A stretch of 38,852 nucleotides of DNA. Source: Deltaproteobacteria bacterium. Its GTDB lineage: Bacteria; Desulfobacterota; Desulfarculia; Desulfarculales; Desulfarculaceae. The notes beneath the pieces are model-generated. The model made no database searches, was not told the origin of the DNA, and worked only from the letters and a program-made list of their open reading frames with translations. Below are positions 1 through 7,983 of this stretch, piece after piece. Every line of letters starts with the position of its first letter. Position 1 is the stretch's first letter. Made by a program: the position numbers and the translations under genes. The stretch spans positions 1 through 38,852 of the forward strand of contig JAJZPI010000014.1 in assembly GCA_021811275.1 (NCBI GenBank). Reading direction: 5' to 3'.

Positions 1-537
1 ACAACCACCGGAGGACTCATGCTTACCTGAACCATAAAACGCCGATCTCCAGCCTGGCAAACTGCGCACAACCTGTTTGACAACTACACGTCTTGTTTGG
101 CATGACGTTGTCACGCGATACACGATTAAACTCTCTTGCGGTGCATGGAGGCCGCCGCAAAAAGCATGTCATCATGTTTTTTTACCCAGGAGTCCTTAGC
201 CACGGCCGGCCACGGTTTTGTCATATAAATCAGACCTGGCAGCTCGTTGGCGAAAGCCGACTTGGCGGCGGCGGGGCCGGGGCGGCCATTTCATCGAAGC
301 GCCATCAGGCTCGACTATGGCGCCTGCTTGGGGCATTCTGTTGATGGTCGTCGGTCCGGTCTCCCCCGGACCAAGGCGGTTTGGCCACCGCTTGCCGCTC
401 ACCCGTCGAGCCGCTAGGCGGGCGGCCTCTTTGGCGTCCATCATCGAGGGAGTTCGCCTTTCACGCTCGATTCGGAAGATCCCGGTCTGCGCCCGGCGAT
501 CCTCCGCCTTGTCAGGCAGTAAGGAGAAACGTCGCAG
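1..537. other. Leader region without a recognised gene
   Basis: No reading frame here resembles a known family; those present are short, Arg/Pro-rich and typical of chance frames in GC-rich DNA. The first ~200 bases are less GC-rich than the rest and may contain the end of an upstream transcription unit or the promoter of the MobA-HD gene. A Shine-Dalgarno-like AAGGAG at about 521-526 lies 11 bases before the ATG at 538. I looked for a molybdenum-cofactor riboswitch because the next gene looks molybdenum-related, but could not assign its conserved parts. Confidence 0.4.
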
Positions 538-2082
538 ATGACCGGACCCCACCCGCAAAAGCTCGCAGCCTCTTGCCTGATCCTGGCCGGAGGGCAAGGC
601 ACGCGCCTTAGCCCGGACAAGCCCCTGCTTCAGATAGGCGGCGCGCCGATCATCGCGCGCACGGCCGGCGTGGTCTCTTCCTTGTTCGAGGAAGTGCTCG
701 TCGTCACCAACACCCCCGAGAAGTACGATTTTCTCGGCCTGCCCCTGGTGGCCGACGAGCGCCGGGGCTGCGGTCCCCTCATGGGCATCTACAGCGGGCT
801 TAAAAGGGTCAAGCAGCAAGCGGCCTTCGTCTGCGCGGCGGACATGCCCTTCCTGGATGCGGCGATGATCAGGTCCCAGTTCCACGAGTTGGCCGGGTAT
901 GACATCGTGGTCCCTTGTCCGGGAGGCAGGCCCGAATTCCTGCATGCCTTCTACAGCAAACGCTGCCTGTCCGTGATCAAGGAAACGCTCGAGGCCGATC
1001 TCTTCCGGATCGGCATTCTTGCCCGGAGCTGCAGGACCCTCCGACTCGATGAAGACTGGTTCGCGCGGCAAGGCTTTACTGATTCCATGAAGCTCGCCTT
1101 CGTGAACATCAACACGCTAGATGACTACCGGCGTTGGCTGGGATACTGCCCGGCAGGGCCATGTCCGGCCGCTATGGATGCTCCGCCGCCGCCTGGGTTC
1201 GCCGGAGGCCTGGGCGCGCTCGAATCCCTCGCGCCCGAGGTGCTCGACGAGGTGCGCCGGACCTTGATCGAGCAGGAAAGCGCCTACCAGCGCAAGTTTG
1301 CCGGCGATCCCATCTCCAGCCTTTGGGCACACAGCTCCAGGGTGGGCCGCATCGCCCACCGCATAGCGCTGGCCGAGGGGCTGGAGCCGGAGCCGGCCCT
1401 GCTCGCCGGCCTCTTCCACGACACGGGCAAGTTCGCTCACGGGCGCTATCACGAGGAGGACATACCGGAGGAACAAAACGCGGTCGAATTCGTTGAACGG
1501 ATTCTCTCGGACACGGTTTACCAGAATTGGATTCCGGTCGTCAGCCGGGCCATCCTCACCATGTATCTAGAGGAGCGGGAGACCAGCGCCATCGGCCGCG
1601 TGGTATACGATGCCGACAGCCTGGACAAGCTGGGCTGCATGGGGATCGTGCAGTTCTTCGCCAAGAACGCCTTGCGCAGGCGCTTTCTGGACAATGATCT
1701 CATGTCGCGGGCAAGCATCGAGCTGACCTACGCCCATCATGCCCAGGATACGCTCAAGACCGTCACCGGCCGATCCCTGGCGCGGGAGCGCAACCAGCGC
1801 ACACGCCGTTTCTACAGCGAGCTTCTGGAGGAATGGTCTCAGCTCGGCCTCGGCGGCTTCGATATTCTTGAGGAAAATATCGCCGGCATCGTCTGCCTGC
1901 TGGTGGTGCCCAGCGCTTGTTCCTGCGGCGGCCGCCTGAAAATCACCTCCGATATCCAGGACGCCCTCAAATGCCGGTCCGTGCTCATGAGGTACTCATG
2001 CCTGGAGTGCGGCGGGGAAAACCAGTATTCCTTCTGCCTGCCCAACGTCAAGGGCTTGCCCCAGAGGCGGTTCAAGGGCTGA
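538..2082 (+). CDS. MobA-like nucleotidyltransferase fused to an HD phosphohydrolase domain
   Basis: The 514-residue protein has three parts. Residues 12-200 are a MobA-type nucleotidyltransferase: LAGGQGTRL at 17-24, followed by the DKPLL segment, the AADMPF motif around Asp102, and an FVNINTLDDY end typical of MobA. MobA transfers GMP from GTP to molybdopterin. Residues about 255-430 are an HD domain, with candidate metal ligands His265, His294-Asp295 (in FHDTGKF) and Asp358/Asp360. The last 60 residues hold Cys461, 463, 479, 488, 491 and 500, which could bind zinc. MobA alone is about 190-200 residues, so this is a fusion. No molybdenum gene adjoins it and the next operon converges on it. 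The nucleotidyltransferase family is clear. Whether the substrate is molybdopterin, and what the HD domain cleaves, are not known. Confidence 0.85.
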   Translation: MTGPHPQKLAASCLILAGGQGTRLSPDKPLLQIGGAPIIARTAGVVSSLFEEVLVVTNTPEKYDFLGLPLVADERRGCGPLMGIYSGLKRVKQQAAFVCAADMPFLDAAMIRSQFHELAGYDIVVPCPGGRPEFLHAFYSKRCLSVIKETLEADLFRIGILARSCRTLRLDEDWFARQGFTDSMKLAFVNINTLDDYRRWLGYCPAGPCPAAMDAPPPPGFAGGLGALESLAPEVLDEVRRTLIEQESAYQRKFAGDPISSLWAHSSRVGRIAHRIALAEGLEPEPALLAGLFHDTGKFAHGRYHEEDIPEEQNAVEFVERILSDTVYQNWIPVVSRAILTMYLEERETSAIGRVVYDADSLDKLGCMGIVQFFAKNALRRRFLDNDLMSRASIELTYAHHAQDTLKTVTGRSLARERNQRTRRFYSELLEEWSQLGLGGFDILEENIAGIVCLLVVPSACSCGGRLKITSDIQDALKCRSVLMRYSCLECGGENQYSFCLPNVKGLPQRRFKG

Positions 2083-2142
2083 GGCCCGGCGTCGCCTGGG
2101 CTCGCAGCCTCGCCCGCGCCTCTCGGTCGGCCAAGCGCGCAC

Positions 2143-3630
2143 CTAACCAAAGCAGGCCCCGCGATAGGAGAGGTCGGGCTTGCGCGCGGCCTCCACCTCG
2201 TTGAGCCGGCCCACAGGGGTGGTCCGGGGTGCGGCGTGCAGGGACTCGGGGTCGCTCTCGGTGAGGTCGGCTATGCGCTCCATGGCCGCCACCAGCTCGT
2301 CCAGGTTCTCCTTGGACTCGGTCTCGGTGGGCTCGACCATGAGCGCTTCCTTGACGATGAGCGGAAAGTAGACCGTGGGCGGGTGGAAGCCGAAGTCGAT
2401 GAGGGCCTTGGCCACGTCGAGGGCGCTGACCCCGTGGCGCTGGGCGCTCTCGGCGGCGCTCAACACCACCTCGTGCATGCAGGGCGTGTCCACGGCCAAC
2501 GGCCAACGCGCGGAAAGCCTCACGCGCAGGTAGTTGGCGTTCAAGACGGCGTGCTCGGCCACGCGCTTCAAACCCGGTCCGCCCAGGGCCAGGATGTAGG
2601 CGTAGGCTTTCAGGATGACCCCGAAGTTGCCGTAGAATGGCGCGATGTAGCCGATGGATTTGGGCTGGTCGTAGTCCAGAAACAGGGTGCCGTCGGCCCG
2701 CCGCCCCACCCGCGAAACGGGCAGGAAGTCCACCAGCTTCTCCACCACCCCCACCGGCCCCGACCCCGGTCCGCCACCGCCGTGGGGGGTGCCGAAGGTC
2801 TTGTGCAGGTTCAGATGCACGATGTCGAAGCCCAGGTCGGCTGGCTTGACCTGGCCCAGGATGGCGTTCAGGTTGGCGCCGTCGTAGTACATGAGCCCGT
2901 CCACGCCATGGACCAAGTCGGCGATGGTCTTCACATGAGGCTCGAACAGCCCCAGGGTGTTGGGGTTGGTCATCATCATCCCGGCCACCGACTGGTTCAG
3001 CAAGGGCTTCAGGTCATCGGGGTGCATTACGCCCTGGCGCGAAGGCACCGGGACCACCTTGTAACCGGCAATGGCCGCGCTGGCCGGATTGGTGCCATGG
3101 GCGCTGTCGGGCACCAGCACCACGGACTTGGCGTTGCCGCGATCGCGGTGATAGGCGGCCATGAGCATGATGCCGGTCAGCTCGCCATGGGCCCCGGCCA
3201 GGGGTTGCATGGTGAAGGCGGCCATGCCGGTGATGGCGCAGAGCAAGAGGTCCATGTCGTGAAGCACCTGCAGCGCGCCCTGGGCCAGCAGGCCGCCGCG
3301 CCGCAACTGAGGCAGTAGCGGGTGCAAGCCGGCGAAGCCGGGCAGGCGGGCCAGGTCTTCGCTGAACTTGGGGTTGTACTTCATGGTGCAGGAGCCCAGC
3401 GGGTAGGTCCCCACGTCCACGCCGAAGTTAAGGCGCGACAGCCTGGTGAAGTGGCGCACAACGTCCACTTCGGCCACCTCGGGCAATTCGGCGGGGGCCG
3501 CCCGCCTGAGGCCCTCGGGCAGGACCGCGACCTCCCAGGCTTCAGCCGGAAGCTCGAGCCGGGGGAAGGCCACCCCGCGCCGTCCCGCTCTGCTCTGCTC
3601 GAATATGCTGCGCATGACGCTTGCCCTCAA
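2143..3630 (-). CDS. gcvPB: Glycine dehydrogenase (decarboxylating) subunit 2
   Basis: This is the C-terminal half of split P-protein, which decarboxylates glycine with PLP and passes the aminomethyl group to lipoyl-GcvH. The 495-residue length is normal. Lys277 in HLNLHKTFGTPHGGGG is the PLP-binding lysine, and the glycine-rich loop follows it. The N-terminal YPLGSCTMKYNPK segment (76-88) and the DSAHGTNPASA block (175-185) are also family hallmarks. The start codon overlaps the stop of gcvPA by four bases (ATGA), so the two subunits are probably translationally coupled. It is the last gene of the gcv operon and ends 60 bp from the convergent MobA-HD gene. Confidence 0.97.
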   Translation of the reverse strand: MRASVMRSIFEQSRAGRRGVAFPRLELPAEAWEVAVLPEGLRRAAPAELPEVAEVDVVRHFTRLSRLNFGVDVGTYPLGSCTMKYNPKFSEDLARLPGFAGLHPLLPQLRRGGLLAQGALQVLHDMDLLLCAITGMAAFTMQPLAGAHGELTGIMLMAAYHRDRGNAKSVVLVPDSAHGTNPASAAIAGYKVVPVPSRQGVMHPDDLKPLLNQSVAGMMMTNPNTLGLFEPHVKTIADLVHGVDGLMYYDGANLNAILGQVKPADLGFDIVHLNLHKTFGTPHGGGGPGSGPVGVVEKLVDFLPVSRVGRRADGTLFLDYDQPKSIGYIAPFYGNFGVILKAYAYILALGGPGLKRVAEHAVLNANYLRVRLSARWPLAVDTPCMHEVVLSAAESAQRHGVSALDVAKALIDFGFHPPTVYFPLIVKEALMVEPTETESKENLDELVAAMERIADLTESDPESLHAAPRTTPVGRLNEVEAARKPDLSYRGACFG

Positions 3631-4964
3631 GAAAGGGGGTATTCTTCCAGCACCGCCTGCAGGGCCTCGGCCAGCAGGCCAATCTCGTGCCGGGTGCGCT
3701 TTTCCGTGACCGCCACCAATAGGTGGTTGGGCTGGTCGTAATAGTAGCGACCCAGGGGGAAACCGGCGGCGATGCCCCGGTCGATGAGCCGGCTCGCCGC
3801 CAACCTGGCGTCGATGGGCAGGGCTATCCTGAATTCGTTGAACCAGGGGCCTTCGTCCACCAGGCTCACGCCGGGAATGGCCGTCAGCCTGGAACGGGCA
3901 TAGGCCGCCTTGGCCAGGTTTATCTCGGCCAGCTCGATCAGCCCCTGCTTGCCCAGAAGGCTAAGGTAGACCAGGGCTGCCACCGCGCAGAGAGCCTGGT
4001 TGGTGCAGATGTTGCTCGTGGCCTTCTCGCGGCGGATGTGCTGCTCGCGGGTTTGCAGGGTCAGGCAATAGCCCTGGCGGCCTTGGGCGTCCTGGGCGCG
4101 ACCCACCAGCCGGCCGGGCATGGCCCGCAGCAGGGGCTCGCGCACGGCCATGTAGCCCAGGTAGGGCCCGCCGAAGGAGAGCGGCAGGCCCAGGGACTGG
4201 CCCTCGCCCACGGCCACGTCCGCCCCCATTTCAGCCGGGGTCTTGACCAGGGCCAGGGCCAGGGGGTTGCATGCCAGGACGCTGAGCGCGCCCGCCGCCC
4301 GGGCCTGGGCGAAGCAGCCGCCGTGATCGCGGACCCGGCCGAAGAAATCGGGGTTTTGCAGGATGAGCCCCGCGCATCGCTCGTCGATGAACTCCGCCGC
4401 CCGCGCGGGGTCGGACAGGTCCTCCTCCACCAGCTCCAAATTCAGGTTCGCGGTGTAGGAGCGCAGCATCACCCGGTAGATGGGGTTGACGCTGGAGCAG
4501 ACGACCAGCCGTTGACGACCGCTCTTGCGCACGGCCATCATGGCCGCCTCGAACAACGCGGTGCCGCCGTCGTAAAGGGAGGCGTTGGCCGCGTCCAGGC
4601 CGGTCAGCCGGCAGACGCAGCTCTGATATTCGTAGATGGCTTGCAGGGTGCCCTGGGACATCTCGGCCTGGTAGGGGGTGTAGGCGGTGTAGAACTCGCC
4701 GCGGCGGATCACCGCATCCACGGCAGCGGGTATGAAGTGGTCGTAGAATCCGGCTCCCAAAAAGCAGGTCAGGCCGTGGGCGTTCATGGCCGCCAGCCTG
4801 GTCAGGCGTTCGGTCACTTGCATCTCGCCCAGGGGCGGCGGCAGCTCCCAGCTCCGAGCCCTGAGTTCGGGCGGAATGGCGGCGAAGAGCTCCTCCATGG
4901 ACTCTAGCCCCATGGCCGCGAGCATCTCCGCCCGGTCCTGGTCGGTGTGGGGGATGAAGTCCAT
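3627..4964 (-). CDS. gcvPA: Glycine dehydrogenase (decarboxylating) subunit 1
   Basis: This is the N-terminal half of split P-protein, which pairs with GcvPB to form the decarboxylase. It has 445 residues, as usual for GcvPA. Recognisable segments are the N-terminal IPHTDQDRAEML stretch, FLGAGFYDHFIPAAVD, the YTPYQAEMSQGTLQAIYEYQ block, ASLYDGGTA, and GEGQSLGLPLSFGGPYLG. The ATG follows the gcvH stop by two bases and the stop overlaps gcvPB, consistent with one transcript. Split PA/PB subunits are common in Firmicutes, Thermotogae and many Desulfobacterota; proteobacteria such as E. coli use one long GcvP. Confidence 0.97.
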   Translation of the reverse strand: MDFIPHTDQDRAEMLAAMGLESMEELFAAIPPELRARSWELPPPLGEMQVTERLTRLAAMNAHGLTCFLGAGFYDHFIPAAVDAVIRRGEFYTAYTPYQAEMSQGTLQAIYEYQSCVCRLTGLDAANASLYDGGTALFEAAMMAVRKSGRQRLVVCSSVNPIYRVMLRSYTANLNLELVEEDLSDPARAAEFIDERCAGLILQNPDFFGRVRDHGGCFAQARAAGALSVLACNPLALALVKTPAEMGADVAVGEGQSLGLPLSFGGPYLGYMAVREPLLRAMPGRLVGRAQDAQGRQGYCLTLQTREQHIRREKATSNICTNQALCAVAALVYLSLLGKQGLIELAEINLAKAAYARSRLTAIPGVSLVDEGPWFNEFRIALPIDARLAASRLIDRGIAAGFPLGRYYYDQPNHLLVAVTEKRTRHEIGLLAEALQAVLEEYPLS

Positions 4965-4966
4965 GC

Positions 4967-5359
4967 TTAGACCTCCGCGATGAAGCTCCGGTACTCACCC
5001 GCGTCCATGAGCTCGGTCAACCCGGCCTGGTCGATGTCCGCGAGCTTGACCAGCCATCCCGACCCGTAGGGGTCGGAGTTGATGAGCTGGGGGGAGTCCT
5101 CCAGGGCCGTGTTCACCCCGGTCACTTCTCCGGCCAGGGGGGCGTAGACGTCCGCCGCCGCCTTGACCGACTCCACCACGCACATCTCGCCCATCCGAGC
5201 CACCCGCTTGCCCAGCGGTGGAAGCTCGACGTAGGTGACATCGCCCAGCTGCTTGGCCGCGTAATCGGTGATGCCCACCACCGCCAGGCCACTCTCCACA
5301 CGCACCCATTCGTGTTCGCGGGTGTACCTGATCCCCTGCGCCACGCTGTATTCAACCAC
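4967..5359 (-). CDS. gcvH: Glycine cleavage system H protein
   Basis: GcvH is the lipoylated carrier that moves the aminomethyl group between P, T and L proteins. The 130-residue length is typical. Lys66 in the VVESVKAAADVYAP motif is the lipoylation site, and RYTREHEWV near the N-terminus and the EDSPQLINSDPYGSGWL segment are conserved. The chosen start is GTG, preceded at six bases by a strong AGGAGG; no ATG fits as well. It lies between gcvT (14-bp gap) and gcvPA (2-bp gap). No gene for the L protein (dihydrolipoyl dehydrogenase) is in the window, so that subunit must be encoded elsewhere. Confidence 0.96.
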   Translation of the reverse strand: MVEYSVAQGIRYTREHEWVRVESGLAVVGITDYAAKQLGDVTYVELPPLGKRVARMGEMCVVESVKAAADVYAPLAGEVTGVNTALEDSPQLINSDPYGSGWLVKLADIDQAGLTELMDAGEYRSFIAEV

Positions 5360-5373
5360 CTGTGGCCTCCTAT

Positions 5374-6561
5374 TCAGTATTCCACGGCCCGCAGGAAGTT
5401 CCCCACGCGCCGGGTGAAGCGCCTTACGATCATGGCCCGCACCGGCTTTCCCCGATAGAGGACCTCCACCTCCTGGCCCACGCCCAGGCCGCGGTCCAGG
5501 TAGGCCAAGCCGATGGCGCGGGCGAAATGCTCCGGACCGGGGGCGTCCCCCGCGAAACGCCAGGCCGGCACCGTGGTACCGCTGGTGAGCGCCCCCACCT
5601 CGCGGCCGTCGGCCATGACTGGAGAGCCCTCGCGGATCATGGCCCGCTCCAGGGCGGTCAAGGCATATATTGACCTGGGCACCAGGCGGGCCTGCCCGGC
5701 CTGGTCGGCGGCCAACTCGGCTGCTTGCGCTTCCAAGGCCGCCCGCCCGGCAAAGCCGCCACGCTCCAGGCCCAAAAAGACCGCCCGCCTGGCCAAGGGC
5801 AGGGAAAGCAAGGGCCGGTCTGGCCTAAGCTCGTGGCCGTATAGGGGCAGGCCGGCCTCCAGGCGCAGGGTGTCGCGCGCCCCCAAACCGGCGGGCACGA
5901 GCCCCGCGCTCGCCCCGGCGGCCAGCAGCGCATCGGCCAAGTCGACGGCCAAATCCGCCGGCACAACCAGCTCGAAGCTCAAAGGTTCGCCGGTGTAGCC
6001 GCTGCGGGTGATGAGTAGGGCTCTCCCCCGCCAGGAACCCGGGGCGCATCGTCCCCGCTCTGGCGGCGGCAGAGGCCCTGCCAGCAGCCCAGCCAGGATA
6101 TCCTGGCTGGCCGGACCTTGCAGCGCCAGCATGGCGGTCTCCGCGCTTTGATCCACAAGCTCCGCCCCAGGGCCATGGAACCCGCGCAAGCGGGCCCAGT
6201 CCGCCTGGCGGTTGGCGGCATTGACCACCAGCAGATATTCTTCTGGCCCCAATTGGTACAGATAGGCGTCGTCCAGGGGTTGGCCTTGGTCGTCGCTGAG
6301 CAGGGTGTATTGCGACTGGCCTGGAGCAAGCAGCGCGGCGTCGTTGGTCAGGGCGGCTCGCAGCAGATTCAGGGCTCCCGGCCCGCGCGCCAGGAAGCGG
6401 CCCATGTGGCTGACGTCGAAGAGCGCGGCGGAGGCGCGGCAGGCCAGGTGCTCGGCGATAATGCCCGCGCCGTAATTCACGGGCAGGGACCACCCGGCGA
6501 AATCAACCAGCCGCCCCTCTCGGGCCAGATGCCAATCGTACAACGGCGTGCTCTGGGGCAT
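5374..6561 (-). CDS. gcvT: Glycine cleavage system T protein (aminomethyltransferase)
   Basis: GcvT releases ammonia from the aminomethyl-lipoyl group and forms 5,10-methylene-tetrahydrofolate. The 395-residue protein starts TPLYDWHLAREG, continues VDFAGWSLPVNY (19-30), and has FDVSHMG (48-54), all GcvT hallmarks. The Asp97-Asp98 pair in GQPLDDAYLY aligns with the catalytic aspartate region of characterised T proteins. The C-terminal GCV_T barrel, with its GLAYLDRGL segment, is complete. AAGGAG lies six bases before the ATG. It is the first gene of the operon and diverges from the oxidase cluster. Confidence 0.95.
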   Translation of the reverse strand: MPQSTPLYDWHLAREGRLVDFAGWSLPVNYGAGIIAEHLACRASAALFDVSHMGRFLARGPGALNLLRAALTNDAALLAPGQSQYTLLSDDQGQPLDDAYLYQLGPEEYLLVVNAANRQADWARLRGFHGPGAELVDQSAETAMLALQGPASQDILAGLLAGPLPPPERGRCAPGSWRGRALLITRSGYTGEPLSFELVVPADLAVDLADALLAAGASAGLVPAGLGARDTLRLEAGLPLYGHELRPDRPLLSLPLARRAVFLGLERGGFAGRAALEAQAAELAADQAGQARLVPRSIYALTALERAMIREGSPVMADGREVGALTSGTTVPAWRFAGDAPGPEHFARAIGLAYLDRGLGVGQEVEVLYRGKPVRAMIVRRFTRRVGNFLRAVEY

Positions 6562-6853
6562 CGTTTCTCCTTGCCGTCAGTTTAACGCGCAACGAGAGCT
6601 TATAGCCAAAAAATGGGCCGCCCCTGGGTGAACCTGCCGACGCCGCCTGGACCTGGGCATCTTGCCGCACGGCCAAGCCGGCGCGGCCAGCCCGCCAGGG
6701 CTTCCCCCCAACTGCGCCACGCGAAATATCGTTTCGACGAGTCCTCTCCACTTGCCGCAGAACCATGTTTTGCCTCAGAATTAAAACAACCGGCGTTTGG
6801 GTTCATACTAAATGTGATTCCCTATCGCCCCATCCAGGACAAAAGGAGTTGCC
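6562..6853. other. Divergent intergenic region between gcv operon and oxidase cluster
   Basis: This 292-bp gap must hold the promoters of both the leftward gcv operon and the rightward oxidase cluster. Both edges carry clear ribosome binding sites (AAGGAG before gcvT and AAGGAG before the cytochrome c gene). AT-richer patches lie near 6720-6740 and 6770-6830, but no promoter pair stands out. I checked the gcv-side leader for a glycine riboswitch. A GGAGAGGAC string exists, but the partner conserved blocks are missing. Confidence 0.4.
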
Positions 6854-7165
6854 ATGAGGAAGCTGACTTGGGTGCTCTGTATTGCTGTTTTTGTCGCCGC
6901 GGCCTTCAGCTCCCTGGGACAAGCCGCCGATGCCAAGTCGCTATACGCCAAATGCAGTGGCTGCCATGGCGCCGACGGCAGCAAAAAGGCATTGGGCGTA
7001 GGCAAGCCCCTGAAGGGCATGCCCGCCGAAGAGGTGGCCAAGGCCCTGCGCGGCTACAAGGCCAAGACCATGGCCGGTGAAAAAAAGGCCATCATGGAGG
7101 CGCAGGCCGCCCAACTTTCAGAAGAGGACATCACCGCCCTGGCCGAGCTGATTTCCAAGTTCTGA
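6854..7165 (+). CDS. Small periplasmic class I cytochrome c (c553-like)
   Basis: The 103-residue precursor has a Sec signal peptide (about residues 1-24) and one heme c site, CSGCH at 34-38. Met81 in the GEKKAIM segment aligns with the axial methionine of Desulfovibrio vulgaris cytochrome c553, and the ends (SLYAKCSGCHGADGSK, ALAELISKF) also match that family. It is probably a soluble electron carrier delivering electrons to the oxidase encoded downstream. The ATG has AAGGAG six bases upstream. The stop overlaps the start of the SCO gene (TGATG), so the two are likely cotranscribed. The family assignment is firm; the partner is inferred from position. Confidence 0.92.
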   Translation: MRKLTWVLCIAVFVAAAFSSLGQAADAKSLYAKCSGCHGADGSKKALGVGKPLKGMPAEEVAKALRGYKAKTMAGEKKAIMEAQAAQLSEEDITALAELISKF

Positions 7166-7983
7166 TGCATCTCCGGGAATTTCCAGCGTTGATCTTGCTT
7201 TTGTGCCTGTGCTGGCCTGCCCCGGCGCTGGCGCGGGAGTCCCTCCCCGACCAGCCCCCCGCCGTCGGTGTACAGGAGCGCCTGGGCCAATACATCCCGG
7301 CGGACATTGTTTTGCGCGATGAGATGGGTCGTACGGTCAATCTGCGCGAGCGCATAACCATGCCCACCATCCTGGTGCCCGTTTACTATGCCTGCCCCAC
7401 CGCCTGCAACCTGTTGCTGGGCTGGCTTAGCCAGGTCCTGCCCCAGGTGGCGTTGACACCGGGACGGGATTACCAAGTTATCACCGTAAGTTTCGACGAG
7501 AGGGAGACCCCTGGGCTGGCCCGGAGAAAGCACCGCGATTTCACCACGGCCATGGCTGGCAAATTTCCGCCCGAGCAGTGGCTATTCCTTACCGGAGACG
7601 CGCAAAACATCAGCCGGCTCATGAACGCCATCGGATTCTATTTCCAGCGCGATGGCGACATGTTCCGGCACCCGGTGGTGCTGGTGGCAGTCTCGCCCAC
7701 GGGCAAGATCACCCGCTATCTTTACGGCGGCAGCCCTTTGGCCTTTGATATCGCCATGGCCGCCACCGAGGCCGCCGGCGAAAAGCCCGGGCTGTCGGTG
7801 ACCCGCGCCCTGGCCTTCTGCTACTCCTACGATCCCCAAGGTCAACGCTATGTCTTCAACCTGATGCGGGTGGCGGGAATCGGAGTCATCTTCGCCATCC
7901 TGCTCTTCGTGGCCTTCCTGCTGGCCGGAGCCCGCAGGCGCCGGCGCCGGCAGGCGGCCAAAGAGGAGCGGCGCGATAAATGA
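7165..7983 (+). CDS. SCO1/SenC-family copper chaperone
   Basis: The 272-residue protein has an N-terminal signal sequence (1-23) and a thioredoxin-like SCO domain. Copper ligands are visible: Cys77 and Cys81 in the CPTAC motif and His169 in FRHPVV. SCO proteins deliver copper to, or reduce, the CuA site of oxidase subunit II. A hydrophobic segment near 237-255 followed by an Arg/Lys-rich tail suggests a C-terminal membrane anchor, so the domain would face the periplasm. Many SCO proteins have only an N-terminal anchor, but C-terminally extended forms exist in oxidase clusters. The ATG overlaps the cytochrome c stop and the stop overlaps the subunit I start. Confidence 0.92.
   Translation: MHLREFPALILLLCLCWPAPALARESLPDQPPAVGVQERLGQYIPADIVLRDEMGRTVNLRERITMPTILVPVYYACPTACNLLLGWLSQVLPQVALTPGRDYQVITVSFDERETPGLARRKHRDFTTAMAGKFPPEQWLFLTGDAQNISRLMNAIGFYFQRDGDMFRHPVVLVAVSPTGKITRYLYGGSPLAFDIAMAATEAAGEKPGLSVTRALAFCYSYDPQGQRYVFNLMRVAGIGVIFAILLFVAFLLAGARRRRRRQAAKEERRDK

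Noticed and set aside
360-537. Possible molybdenum-cofactor riboswitch before the MobA-HD gene
   Set aside because: Some GC-rich hairpins exist, but I could not place the conserved aptamer blocks. A covariance-model search would be needed.
6562-6853. Possible glycine riboswitch in the gcv leader
   Set aside because: A GGAGAGGAC string appears, but the other conserved blocks of the aptamer are absent.
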